Source: Melitaea cinxia
Taxonomy: Eukaryota; Arthropoda; Insecta; Lepidoptera; Nymphalidae
Assembly: GCF_905220565.1 (NCBI RefSeq)
Contig: NC_059406.1
Span: 9,744,001 to 9,808,000, forward strand
Direction: 5' to 3'
Length of the DNA: 64,000 nucleotides
Positions 11,501 through 22,644 of the stretch are shown piece after piece. Position numbers and translations under genes: made by a program. The number at the start of each line of letters is the position of its first letter. Within the stretch, counting starts at the first letter, position 1. Below the pieces are notes generated by a model. That model saw only the letters and a list, made by a program, of their open reading frames with translations. It had not been told where the DNA came from and ran no database searches.

Positions 11501-12285
11501 TGTAAAGCAATGTATGTTAATTACGCGCGCATTCCTTTACATAACGCCCCAAACCCGTGCGCTACATCCTATTCATGCAAAAGTTAATAAGCGACACATA
11601 TGGTATCGCGCAGGCTCAAATCACATTGTACCAATACGTAGACTGCGGAAATAGCATCGGCCACATGGTACCATATGCCATGCGGTACCTATTTTTTTTT
11701 AAATATATTTACCCTATCATCTTAAAAATACTTTCATGCAATTCAAGCATCGACCTCGCATACTAATTGGTGCGTACACAATGACTCTGTATCCTCTTTT
11801 GTATATTTTAATGAAAAGCATTATCAATCACGTCATTTTCTAAATTAAATACATCGCTCCCGAATCACTGATTTTAAATAATTTTTTCTACATTTTACTT
11901 TCCTCATCTCTACTACTTTTATTGTTCTAAAAGTTTTTAAACACAAACTGTTTGTAGAATATATTACATGATTTTTATCGTACCAAATATAACCTACATT
12001 TGGTCATACATCCATATCATGAATAGAAATATAAATAGTTCTCATACTACGATGTGTCACGAACATAATGAGATACCTTTCATAAGTTCAAGCGAAAAGT
12101 TTCCAACCAACAAAGTTTAACCTAATATACACGTACCTGTAACTGTTTTTATTTTATCTGTATCTTTCTTATAGTTTTAACAGTTTTTAATGCTCGTATC
12201 TCAGTTTTTCTTCGTAAATTCATTTAACTATCTTATAAAACAAAACATACTTACATATTATATACTCGAATATTAACGTTGTGTA
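8531..12285. other. Long unassigned stretch
   Basis: AT-rich DNA without a recognisable gene. A 66-codon minus-strand frame (9193-9393) has more balanced composition than its surroundings and a TATA-like 'actatataag' just upstream, but I do not recognise the product. Small dyads occur: a 14-bp perfect palindrome at 10803-10816 and an imperfect hairpin at about 11489-11566. Confidence 0.3.
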
Positions 12286-12602
12286 CGGTCGGCCAAGAAA
12301 GTGGTTTACCCGTTTTGATTTAGTTTCCTGGTATCGAAAATTACAACAAGGTTCGTTATTGAAAAATATTACTGAAAGAGACATATAATAATGTCGTAAA
12401 CCTAATTGATAAGTATTGTTACGTCATTATTATACATCACATTTAAAACTCTATTAGGTATAAATAATATCGCCGTCAATAATCAAATAAAGACGGCAAT
12501 AGAAGTTGACAGATCGATCTGCAAGCGAAACTAATCTTTATCACCTATGAACCTGCAAGCGGCATTCAACCTTAGGGGGTACAGCACTGTCTTGGCCGAC
12601 GG
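12286..12602. mobile_element. TA-flanked MITE (317 bp), Tc1/mariner-like
   Basis: The left end reads 'cggtcggccaagaaagtgg' and the reversed right end 'ccgtcggccaagacagtgc', an imperfect inverted repeat of about 25 bp. Each end directly abuts a TA (12284-12285 and 12603-12604), the target duplication of the Tc1/mariner superfamily. There is no coding capacity, so it would depend on a transposase from elsewhere. The TIR and TA are seen; the superfamily is inferred. Confidence 0.7.
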
Positions 12603-12604
12603 TA

Positions 12605-14604
12605 CATCATTACAACTGAAATTCTAACTGTAAATGGCCTTGATAATATTGACTTTTCTGTATGTTATGACTACTAAAATTTACTTTTGGCCAAGCTAGT
12701 ATTAAATTGTGAAAAAGAAAGTTATAAGAAGTAGCCAGCGCAACCCTTTCAAACGCGCAAAAACGATTCAATCTTCGATGGTTTAATTACAATCAGAAGG
12801 GGTTGCATAAAGCTCTTAATGAAAGCGAGCCCCAAAAAATATTTTCTTTCAAAAGTTTGTTTTCGATGCCAAGTAAAAAAAAATAAAGTGCTAAGGTTAT
12901 AATGGAATGAAATTAAAATTTTATTTACAGCTATAAATCACGGTTACTAATTCTTTAAAGGCTTAAGATAGTTTATGGGTTTTTTTTTTATTCGCGCGTA
13001 GCGTCGCCTAGCTTCGCGTAGCAACTGCGTTAGTCAAAGCAGTTATTGTGTCACGGTCGAATCTTCTGAAGTACCAGTAATACCAGTACCAGTTTGTTAA
13101 TTTGTATGTGTATCTGTTTGTTAGTTTCTATATTGGTCTGCCATTCTAACAATATAATTTTCTACCGATTCAATCGCTAAGATGTTCTCTGTTCAAGTTA
13201 ATTTGATTATGAAGTCAAGGTAAGCAATACACAATTATATACAACACACGCAATTTCAGGTCAAAGGACAAAATTACCCTTTAGTTACTTTGAATTTTTA
13301 ATTTGTGATTTCATACACACTACTACTCACATTCATAGCTTGAATTTCTGTTTTCAAAAGCTGCCTTCACACTTTATTTCAGTTTTTGAAGTCTTCCTTT
13401 AAATTTCTATGCAACTATCAATGCTAAGATATCAAGGAGCAAAAAGAATTTGGTTTTCATTAAAATCCCAATCTCTCAACAACATTTTTCACATAACGTT
13501 TAAAAAACCAATCGAAGTCAGAACCTGTTACTTAGTCTGTACAGGAAAAAATAGCAAAAATTGTTTTTTTGCATTATTTTAGTTTATAAACTTGGATACA
13601 ACAATTGTTTGAGTAAAAGATGTATAAGTTTTATCTTTGTATCAAGCAAGACTTATATACCTCCTATAAAAAATAATAAAAATAATTTACTCGTATTGCC
13701 ATAAATGTATGACGTATCTTGAAATATTATTTGAAAAATTACAAATGTTTTTTAAACCAATATTTTGCACGTAAATCATCTTTACTAATGCTATAATGAG
13801 GAAAGACTTGATTGTTTGTTTGTTTGCATTGAATAAGTCTTCATAAACTCAGAACATTTAAAGTATTTTTTTAGAGATAAACAAAATAAAACATGATAGA
13901 ATTTCTTTGAAGAAAAATACGAAAACGAATAACGTTGAAGGGTTATTGTTTAAATCAAGACTGACACGTTAATATAAACAAAAAGTTTTAAACTTTATAA
14001 GATAAAACGATAAGTAATAATAATTTGTGCGAAAAGATATGAAAGCTATCATAAAATACATTAAAATACAAAGATATCGAAACTTCTGAATATTTAGCAA
14101 AAATAATCAAAGCTACCAAAGAGAAAAACACAAAAAATGTCTCAATTATAAGAAGTTAAGAACCGTAAAACTACAAATGTAGTTGAATAAGTTTTTTGGT
14201 GATCATCCAAGCCGAGGAATATCCCGAGGGGACATTTATCATGTCTGTTCTTTTCTGTTGCGCGTCCTCCATCATTATAATATCAGTTAAGTGATACTTA
14301 CAGCCTCGAGCCTTAGCCTTACGATAACATCAATCGTTTCCTGAACTGATATCTTTATTAATATGGAGGCTCTCTATTTCTGGAGTAAACTTCTAAACTT
14401 TTATAGGAGAAGTTTTGCTAACAACATTACGTGTAGCTTTTTAGGGAAAACTTATTTGCTTATAATACAATGTTCATTTCATTTCAGGCAGTTGCACAAA
14501 GTTGCGCTTATCGATACATTATTACGTGTAATTGAATTATGGTTGTCAAAACTTTGAACATTTTAAATTATATATCTATCGATTATAAGTTGGCAATACT
14601 ATTT
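12605..14604. other. Unassigned, with one RTE-like tail
   Basis: Mostly AT-rich unique sequence. At about 13780-13870, 'tgctataatgaggaaagact' followed by 'tgtttgtttgcattg' resembles the head of the lepidopteran RTE tail repeat. A short cgcg-rich patch lies at 12995-13025. Confidence 0.3.
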
Positions 14605-15713
14605 TAGTAGAAGATTTGAACCTAAGTCGATTTTCACCGAGCTGATAATAGAATGAAACATACTTTATAAATAAATTTAGTATATTAGATTATATACTAA
14701 AAATGGGTTGCCTAAAAAAATTCTGGACTGAATAATTTTAATTATATTGAAAAAAAAATTATTTGACAATTCAACTACATCAAGATAATAACAAAATTTT
14801 AATCTGACTTGATAGTATGACACGTATAAATTGGGTGCGTTCCACTACGCGACCGCAACGACCGCAACGCCCTTTCCATCGTTTCATCTGGCCAAGGCCC
14901 GTGGTTGTCGCGAGTGAGCACTCGACGCCATAGATGACGTCACTGTTCGCGACCAAACCGCGCTTACTTCGCCCGAAAAATATAGGTGGGTAAGAGTTGA
15001 CTTTCGTCAAAACGTGGCGAGAAAACACAACCGTCAAAGTCAAATTATGAATGTTATCTCTCACTCGGTTCGGCAAAATAGCAACAATAAATACCCGGGA
15101 ATCCATGTTGAATTAAGTTTTAGTCCAATCCATGCGAAATATTTACTCACAATCCCTACAGCTTCATGTTTTCACCATGCTGCCATATTGCGAGCACACA
15201 GTTGACACCTGACAGCGCTCAAATATGTGTTCCACTTATAAAATTCGCCTACAACGCCCACAGCGTTTTTACATTAGTGGCAATTTCAGAGGTTGCAGTC
15301 GATGAAATTGTGGCTCTTTAGTCGAACGCACCCAATCTGCAGCCATTGGGTTGCCTATAGTTATGAACAGGTATGTCGATGCCAGTTATCTTCTACATAT
15401 CTGGCAACCCAGAAGCTCGTCCAGGTAAGTAATAGGCAACCCAACGGCTGCACATTCTATACGTTTCATAGTATCAAGTCAGATTAAAAATTTCTTATTA
15501 TCTTGATGTTGCAATTTTCAATTATTAATGTTATAATTTATAAAAATAATTATATTTTAAGAATTAAAAATAGTCAGTGCAGGATTTTTTAGTCAACCCG
15601 ATTTTAATACATTATCTCATCTACTAATATCTCATTATACTAAATTTATTGTAAAGTATGTTTTATTCCATCATCAGCTCGGTGAAGATCGATTTAAGTT
15701 CGGATCTTAGACC
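14605..15713. mobile_element. Foldback element with long inverted arms, split by a nested MITE
   Basis: The left arm 14605-14830 plus 15337-15375 is the inverted complement of the right arm, about 15418-15713. Matching pairs include 'ttcaccgagctgat' (14633 and the complement at 15675-15690), 'aatctgacttgata' (14800 and 15470) and 'ttgggttgcctat' (15347 and 15430). The arms differ by roughly a fifth and by small gaps, so the element is old. The loop between the arms is about 40 bp. The left arm is interrupted at 14831-15333 by another element. The type (foldback or long-TIR MITE) is inferred; no target duplication was identified. Confidence 0.75.
14831..15333. mobile_element. Nested MITE inside the foldback element
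   Basis: Begins 'ttgggtgcgttccac' and ends with the inverted 'gtcgaacgcaccc'. When it is removed, the left arm of the surrounding element reads on smoothly into 15337 and matches the right arm. The sequence is GC-richer than the surroundings. 'aat' stands on both sides if the element starts at 14832, so a 3-bp target duplication is possible. The 108-codon minus frame 14780-15106 crosses its border and is not a gene. Confidence 0.65.
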
Positions 15714-16265
15714 ATTTGCTGAACATTTTACTTGTTGGATAAAGTCATTGAATGTAACATTACAAAACTTGTTTTACTATTCTGCAATCATTTGATAGTT
15801 TTACCCGCGCCTTTGTTTCGGTATTTTTTTAAATATCGTTTTGTTAATATCGATTACCTACAAAAAGGTAAGGTTTAGTTTAGATTAGTAAAAATAAAAG
15901 AGGTGTGGAAAGAAATATTAAAAGAATTTTAGTAATTATAAGGATCAAATGTATAATCGGAAACGAAACCTCTAGAAATGATGGTAAATTTAAATCGAGA
16001 GCGTCAAATATTAAGAAATTATGCATTTCAGTGAGCACATCATGAAGGGGAAATAAATTAGCTATCAAGACGAAATTGAATCTTGCATTTTGCCAGATTG
16101 TTACGCAGCCTCGAGCTAAAAGGAAGAAATATATATAAATGAATATTTCATCGTGTAATACACATGATACTATACGAGTCTCTTATTATTAGAAATTAAT
16201 TTTGCGTTACTTGAATAAAACTATAACACAGATATGTATCATACTTCATATGCGTCATAGAATAT
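15714..16265. other. AT-rich, no gene recognised
   Basis: No repeat or reading frame with support. The 62-codon minus frame 15880-16068 is hydrophobic because of the T-rich sequence only. Confidence 0.3.
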
Positions 16266-16269
16266 AATC

Positions 16270-16765
16270 TAATACTATTAAAAGAGCAATTCTTATATAT
16301 AATCTGAATCTCGGAAACGGCTCCAACGATTTTCATGAAATTTAGTATGCAGGGGATTTCGGGGGCGAGAAGTTAATATATCTAGGATTCATTTTTAGAA
16401 AATGTCGTTTTATCCCTGTTTTTAGGCAATGAAAAAGTGGCTACAATATCGTTAGATTACGAAGGTAAATTTCGCAATTGTTAATAAAGTTGTAATAGCT
16501 CAGGTGGGAAATCGGCCGGTCGGGATCGACGGAGAAGACCACGGTTCAAATCCCCAAATCTCCAGATTGATTTATTTTCCTTTTTTTTCTAATTGCATTC
16601 ATGATTTGTTTTTAAATAACAAGTTCATATTTTTTATTATCATGTCGGTAAAATCAGGAACTTTTATTCATATTTCATCGATATGTAATTTCTATTTAAA
16701 AATGATTTCCAAAAAACAAAATTTACTAAAAGCACCGAGCTAAGCTCGGTCACCCAGGTACTAAG
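16270..16765 (+). repeat. Composite repeat with tRNA-like pol III boxes
   Basis: An A box 'tagctcaggtgg' (16496-16507) and a B box 'ggttcaaatcc' (16543-16553) match the pol III consensus. The segments around them cannot form tRNA stems, so this is a tRNA-derived retroposon and not a tRNA gene. Upstream is a tail such as 'ggctccaacgattttcatg'; downstream is a 7-bp hairpin 'accgagc-taa-gctcggt' (16734-16750) and 'cacccaggtact', both familiar from lepidopteran repeats. Confidence 0.6.
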
Positions 16766-17428
16766 AATAAACAAAACAGATAAGACGAAGATGTCAGTTA
16801 TTTATTTTATTATTCAAGAAATTTGTATTCGCAATATGAATTTATTTATTTTAAAAACAAATTTTATAAATTAAAGCAATATAAATTTATTAAGCCAAAC
16901 AACACTTCAAAAACCTTAAGCCTTCGGGCGTTAATGTAAAAAGTTTCAATATAATTCTATTTTGAACCCCAGGAAAAAGTCAACAAACTACGCAAGAAGG
17001 CAATCAAAAGTTGCGTAAACAATTACATTTCGCGTGCTCTCGAGGGCGGTATATCGTACGATTAAGAGAAAATCGTTAACAAACTTTTACTATTTACGTG
17101 AAGCAATACGACAAAGCGTGAAGGTGTTGTATTGACCTTATTAAGGCTGGCTACAGTCTAAGACATTTGTCACAGTGTATTCTTTCTAACATAAGTCTTT
17201 AGTATTCATTTTAAACTACAATCTTGCGATTTCCCTAGTAGTATCGCTTATCAGTATGTGCATGTAGAGTGAAGATGACAGTCAAAGTTAGTTTGTTCTC
17301 TATTCTTATGAGGCAAAAAGTAATTTTTACACGCTTAATTTACCTTAACGATCATGCTTTGAAATGAATCAAGAACGATATTAATAACTTGAAATATTAA
17401 TATGATTAAACAAATAAACAAACTAGTC
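16766..17428. other. AT-rich, no gene recognised
   Basis: No supported frame or repeat. It ends at the (CA)n tract. Confidence 0.3.
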
Positions 17429-17521
17429 ACACACACACACACACACACATACACACACGCACACACACACACACACACACAACACAAACACACACAACAC
17501 ACACACACACACACACACACA
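17429..17521. repeat. (CA)n microsatellite, interrupted
   Basis: About 93 bp of CA repeats with a few interruptions (acat, acgc, aacacaaa). The two open frames through it, one per strand, are artefacts of the dinucleotide repeat. Confidence 0.95.
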
Positions 17522-17522
17522 T

Positions 17523-17572
17523 CAGCCTATCGCAGTCCACCGCTGGACATAGGCCTAAACAAGTTAGCGCTG
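17523..17572 (-). repeat. Retroposon family B, 3' end fragment in reverse
   Basis: 'cagcctatcgcagtccaccg' and 'ctggacataggcct' are the complement of the family B 3' end. It directly abuts another family B copy in the opposite orientation, so the two form an inverted pair. Confidence 0.7.
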
Positions 17573-17574
17573 GC

Positions 17575-17905
17575 GTGCTGTGTGACTACGGCACCAAAGA
17601 ATATAGCCACCCCCTCTCTTCCCGTGGGTGTCATAAGAGGCGACTAAGGGATAACAAAGTTTTACTACCACCTTGGAACTTAAGAAGGCGACTGATGGCG
17701 GGATAACCATCTAACCGCTGGCTTTGAAACACAAAGGCCGAAGACGGGCAGCAGCGTCTTCGGTGCGACAAAGCCAGCCCTGATGTCACCAACTCGCCTG
17801 CCCAGCGTGGTAACTCTGGGCAACACACATGAGTTCCCGCATTTTTGGCGCGAACTTGTGGAGGGCTATGTCCAGCAGTGAACTGCAATAGGCTGGAATA
17901 ATAAC
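17575..17905 (+). repeat. Retroposon family B, copy 2, near full length
   Basis: Runs from 'gctgtgtgactacggcacc' to 'ctgcaataggctggaataat', with the internal 'ccaccccctctcttcccgtg' and 'gaagacgggcagcagcg' blocks. The 166-codon minus frame 17631-18131 reads across this repeat and the helicase fragment and is not a gene. Confidence 0.8.
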
Positions 17906-17915
17906 AATGACTAAA

Positions 17916-18145
17916 CGAAGAACCCTGTACTTGGTCTAAACGCAAGAGGAAAAGAAAACCTTGTTGGAGCAAGGATACGGAACCGGTAAAGGATCTCACG
18001 TCATTACTATCCATGAAGCACAGGGGCAGACCTAAGACAAGGACATCATTATCCAGAGCAAATCCGAAAAACTGCAAATACCTGACAGCGTGCCTCATGC
18101 AATAGTGGCAATAACCCAGGTACACGAACATCTGTACGTGACGTA
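17916..18145 (+). pseudogene. Decayed SF1 helicase fragment from a LINE-helicase fusion
   Basis: The plus-strand frame from 17916 gives 'RTLYLV', a stop at 17937, 'TQEEKKTLLEQGYGTGKGS', 'VITIHEAQGQT', a stop at 18033, then 'DSVPHAIVAIT'. This lines up over about 75 residues with residues ~1380-1455 of the intact fusion protein encoded at 38211-42731, including helicase motif V (HEAQG) and most of motif VI, where the conserved Arg is replaced by Gln. It lies on the opposite strand to the intact copy and is clearly older. Only this internal fragment is visible, joined directly to the end of a family B retroposon. The relation is seen from the translated match, not from an alignment program. Confidence 0.85.
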
Positions 18146-19015
18146 GCGTTGAGCGTTATTTAACGTAATCGGTTTCAGAAACTAGATACGAAGCTAATAA
18201 CCATGTACGTAGTTTCGCCGATACGAATGTAACGATTATTTTACGTACGCAGTTTTTTTGCGTACGCAGTTTTATCAAAAACTTGACACAACGACCGGCG
18301 CATAAGCGTTTTACCTAATAACGTAACAGGTTACTAATATTAATCATTACAATACGCAGATATGCTTACGCGTAAGATAAAAAGAGATGGCTATAAGTAC
18401 TATAGATGCACCTTTGATTTCGAATATGCTCATGGGATTTTGTACGCAATTGACTATGAGCTTAAGTTTATTTTAATACGCACAGTTTTTTTAAAGACAT
18501 TTTAATTTAGGTCGTGTTTCTTTTTAAATATTTTCGAATTTACTATTTAGTATTAAGACAGTTGACGAGTGATTAATTATTAACGATTAATGTTATTGTC
18601 TCGTGTTGAAGTATATACTAAAAAGTGTGGGTTTTTTGTTGTATTTTTAATTATATGTATGTATTTCGAAAAATAATTAAAAACTGTACATAAAATCAAA
18701 TGAACTTCTAAATACACCTGCATCGATTATTATGTCTATACAAAAATCAAAAAAGTAATTTAAATAACATGTTTTGCAGCCAGTCTAGTAGCCAGTCAGT
18801 CCAGTCAGTATCAATATTAACGTACGTAACGGCATTCGTATGTGTTACAATTTATAACATATAACTATTTCATAACCATAATACAAACAAAAGTAATATA
18901 ACGTCGCCGTCCCGTACTGATGCTGTATACAAAAATAACTAGTTACGAAAAATAAGCAGTTTGAAACTAGCTACGCGTATCCACGAAACTACGTATAACC
19001 GATTACACATAAAAG
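18146..19015. other. cgta-rich region with partial inverted repeats, possible element
   Basis: Motifs such as 'gtaatcggtt' and 'acgtagtttcg' followed by 'gatacg' occur at about 18170-18225 and in inverted form at about 18960-19010. Many 'acgtacg' blocks lie between. This might be an old DNA transposon with subterminal repeats; exact ends could not be set. Confidence 0.35.
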
Positions 19016-19204
19016 ACGTTACGACCGCGACTAACATGACGGTGACAATGCGATTGACAGGTTCGTCGCCCGAGTAATAGATGCCACAGCGACAACCAAT
19101 TTGGTGCATAGCTTAAAAGTGTCCATACACTAACGCGACACTACCGTCGCAAGAACTGTGCTCGGAATATTGAAGACCAAGGCAGGGTCAATGGAGAAAA
19201 GAAG

Positions 19205-19475
19205 AAGATATTAGATCGCGTAGTCAGTAGTAGTAGTAATAAATAAATAAATAAATATTTACAACATACACACACGATCATCTGTTCCTAAAGTAAGCTT
19301 GTGTTATAAGTAACAGCCGACTGGTATAGCTATATTTTTTTCCATAAATATACATATGAATAATACATATATAGATCAATATATATATATATAACACCCA
19401 GATTCAGGGTGGGAATCGAACCCACAATCCCCGGAGCAGAAAGCAGGGTCACTACAAACTGCGCCAACGGGCTAG
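19205..19475 (-). repeat. tRNA-derived SINE with ATTT tail
   Basis: On the minus strand: A box 'tggcgcagtttg' (19456-19467), B box 'ggttcgattcc' (19412-19422), a body of about 200 bp, and an (ATTT)n tail ending in (ACT)n near 19210-19255. The 7-mer 'ctgacta' stands just before the 5' end and just after the tail, a possible target duplication. Transcription would be by RNA polymerase III from the internal boxes; movement would need a LINE partner. Confidence 0.8.
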
Positions 19476-19479
19476 TCAG

Positions 19480-21415
19480 ATAATAATAATTTGGTAAAAA
19501 AAAAACACAAACAAACAAACAAGCATGTATTATTACATGCATGTATATTTATTATATTTATTATTTGTTTGATATATTTATTGCATATTTAATGTCGGAA
19601 TAACAACGAAAAACTGTCAGTGTCGGACCATCCTAGCAATTCTAGACAGTTTTAGGACTGCTGGTCTAAAGTTACACTATTGTAAAAAAATGCGCTAGCC
19701 GTATAGTAACAATATTATAATGTAGTAAAAATGGCGTGGACAACTAAGATCCCGATAATCGTATTCGTGCTATGCTTCGTGATGATTCGTTTCATAGTAA
19801 AACTATTTTCGATACAAAACAATAACTTTAATTCTACAACAAGAACAATATTTCAATGAACACCAATTTTTGATAACATTCTTTCTGACATCGTTTTTTT
19901 CCTCTCATATTTAAACTTTAATGACAGCCAGCAGTGTGTGGCTTAATTTAACTGAAAAGATTAATAAAGAAGTAGTAGCAACTCGTAAAACATGGCTTTT
20001 GAAACCGGAAAGTGTCTCGCGCCGACATATAAGATTCTTAAAATATCTTATATGAGAGTTCAAATTTTATATCTTTTCTATAGAACTATTGTTTTTGGTA
20101 CGCCATGACATAAACAGGAAAATTGAATTAAATTTTATGCCCCCAAATAAATTTATTGTAAAAATATTTTCTACCATACGATAATCCAATTCGATGAGTT
20201 TTAATGTCTAAAATGATATTTCTCCTTATCAAAGAAATATGCTCAGCACAGCAGTGAAACTTTGCACCTATTTATAATGTCGTATTTCATAAATATCTCA
20301 CAAAATACAATGACACTGATGAAATCAAATCAAAAAGAATAAATTACGATCCTTTTGAAATATAGATTACCGTCTTAATCATTTAAAAGTTTGTAAGGAT
20401 TTTTTTAATACTTTGTGTTAATTACAGGAAAAGAAGTCGTTAATTTAATAAAATGATGGATTGCATTACTGGAGCCAAAGAGGCTTTAAACCGACAAGCC
20501 CTGAGGGACTACTTCGTCTAATTTTTGCTTTATTTTAATATCATCCAAAGGTTGAAGTGAAAATGATTTACAGGATAAAAAGGACTCCTTAATCTTTCTG
20601 ATCTTTTTTATTTTTGTATTGTAAAAAAAATATAAAAAGAATTGTTTCGTGGAAAAAAGAAATTAAGTCCTTACGAAATAACATTTCATTCATTAGTTTC
20701 CTTAATACATAGTAAATGAAGATCTCGTTTTATTCTTTTCACAATTTAATAAAAAATACAGTAAGCTTATAATAATGAGTGATTATCGAAAAAAAAAGGC
20801 TAAAACTACCTTTGCTTTTACTCGTATTATTACATAATGCAATTTGTTCTTATGCAATAAGTTTAAACTACCTTACTCACTCACTCACATGATAACTTAG
20901 CTACATGAAGTTGTAAATAGTTTCCAGATGTAGCTTTACATAAATCGATACTTTCTACAAATTATGCAAACTTCTGAACTTAATATTACTACTTACATAA
21001 GTTTGAACTTTATTGCAGCTCACAAATGTTAAAATGTAACAAAATTGGAATCAGACTCCCAAAAGAATAGTTTACCACTGCTTAGCTTATAATATTATTT
21101 GCGTATGAGATTTTATCGAATCTAACTAACCATTCTAAACAATAATTTTGAAAACGCAGGTATTTTTATATAAGTAGTAATTATTTATCTCACTTAAAAA
21201 AAGTAAATGAAAATTTAGTATTATTAATGCTATTTATATTGTGACTGTCTTTGATTATAAGGATTTATTATTCAAATAGTAATTGACAGAAAAGGAGATC
21301 TCAAAAGACACAAAGACAGAACAGGACACAAAGAAGAAAGACAGAAAAGGACGATCTCAGTTATAAGTTCGACTTATACCTGATATCCGCCAACCTAAAT
21401 TGGAACATCAAGCTC
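19480..21415. other. AT-rich, nothing recognised
   Basis: No supported gene. A 10-bp perfect dyad with a 9-base loop lies at 20026-20054 ('catataagat' and its complement). Confidence 0.3.
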
Positions 21416-21419
21416 TGAT

Positions 21420-21485
21420 CCTTGTCCTACATGGAGAAAGAGGCCTATGCCCAGCAGTAGGATGTTACACGCTGAAGCGTAGCGT
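21420..21485 (-). repeat. Retroposon tail fragment
   Basis: Contains 'tacatggagaaagaggccta' and 'tgcccagcagtaggatgtta', the complement of the tail split at 7230/8413. Confidence 0.65.
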
Positions 21486-22009
21486 AAGCGTAAGATAGAC
21501 AGCCCAACGCTAAATATAATAAGTAATTAAATAGTTAATAACAACGCCCCGCAAATGTTTAATATTTATCCTTCGTCTGGCTATTATAATAAAAACAAGC
21601 TTTTCCGGTCACGTAGTTTCCAAAATTAGCAGGCTCTAATGAATAAAAAATAAACAAGACAAAGGATGCTATAATGGTTATAAGATCTAAAATGTGAGTA
21701 TAATATTTAAAAAATGAACTGACAAGTTTCTCGCGGTGTTTTCCATAACCGATCTTAATATTTAATAATTGTTTTTAAGAAATTTGAGCAGTGATAGTAC
21801 CCTGAATTTAAAATCGTCATTTATAAAAAGATTTATGTCCCAAAGCAGTCTCGAGAAACAAAAAAAAAAACACGTTTTAATGCCGTAGTTGTATAAATAT
21901 ATGTATATAATCTATACAAATAAATAAAATTGGAGTATCTGTTTGTAATATTAAGATAACCGTTTTTTACTAAATGCGTATGTATACACGGTACATATTA
22001 TGCCAATTT

Positions 22010-22245
22010 TTTTTTACAATTTTTGTCGGTCTGTCTGTCTATCTATTTGTTTGTTCCGGCTAATCTCTGAAATGGCTGTACCGATTTTGACGGGACTTTC
22101 ACTAGGAGATAGTTGATGTTGTAAGGAGTAACTAAGGCTACTTTTATTTTAGAAATTTATTTATTTTATAAATCTGCGAACTGAATAATCACTTTTTTTT
22201 TAATTCCACGCGAACGAAGTCGCGAACACAGCTATTAATAATAAT
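22010..22245 (+). repeat. RTE-like LINE tail, diverged
   Basis: 'ggctgtaccgattttgacgg' and 'cgcgaacgaagtcgcgaac' are marks of the RTE-type tail that is scattered through lepidopteran DNA. No coding part is left. Confidence 0.55.
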
Positions 22246-22439
22246 AAAGTAGTGCAAGTAAATATAATATATATTTAAGATATGTACGTATAAATATAAT
22301 TATGTCGATAAATTATTTAAAAAAAAAATTAAAAAGTAGTCAGCCTCGACGCACAACTGAAGTTTCCTCCCTCAGATGGACTGTCTAAATAGGTATAAAA
22401 AAGGCTTACTAGTCTAAGAAAAAGAATAATTATTAGAAT

Positions 22440-22640
22440 TAATAAACGCTTCACACTCAACGGATCCCCCAGTAGGATTTTCTCCTGTGTTGGGGGTCCG
22501 GAAACAAATACAATACACAAACACAACGCTCAGACCACGACTAACATCTATATGGTCGATACAAATGTCGTGAGCGGGAATCGAACCCGCGACCACCAGC
22601 GCAACAGACAGTGTTATTACCGCTGCGCTAAGACGTCGGT
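22440..22640 (-). repeat. tRNA-derived SINE (same family as 29085)
   Basis: The minus strand has an A-box-like 'ttagcgcagcgg', a B box 'ggttcgattcc' (within 22570-22582) and a tail ending 'gagtgtgaagcgttt'. The last part matches the copy at 29085-29300 and the fragment at 28005-28100. The 98-codon and 65-codon frames across it are by-products. Confidence 0.8.
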
Positions 22641-22644
22641 AATA

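Noticed and set aside
16496..16560. A tRNA gene
   Set aside because: The A and B boxes match the consensus, but acceptor and T stems cannot pair. It is a tRNA-derived repeat.
17335..17647. Two opposed protein-coding frames (C/V-rich and H/T-rich)
   Set aside because: They are translations of the (CA)n tract.
17631..18131. A 166-codon minus-strand protein
   Set aside because: It reads antisense through a family B retroposon and the helicase fragment. The sense strand explains both.
19410..19470. A tRNA gene on the minus strand
   Set aside because: The boxes are good, but the sequence continues as a SINE body with an ATTT tail and lacks tRNA folding.
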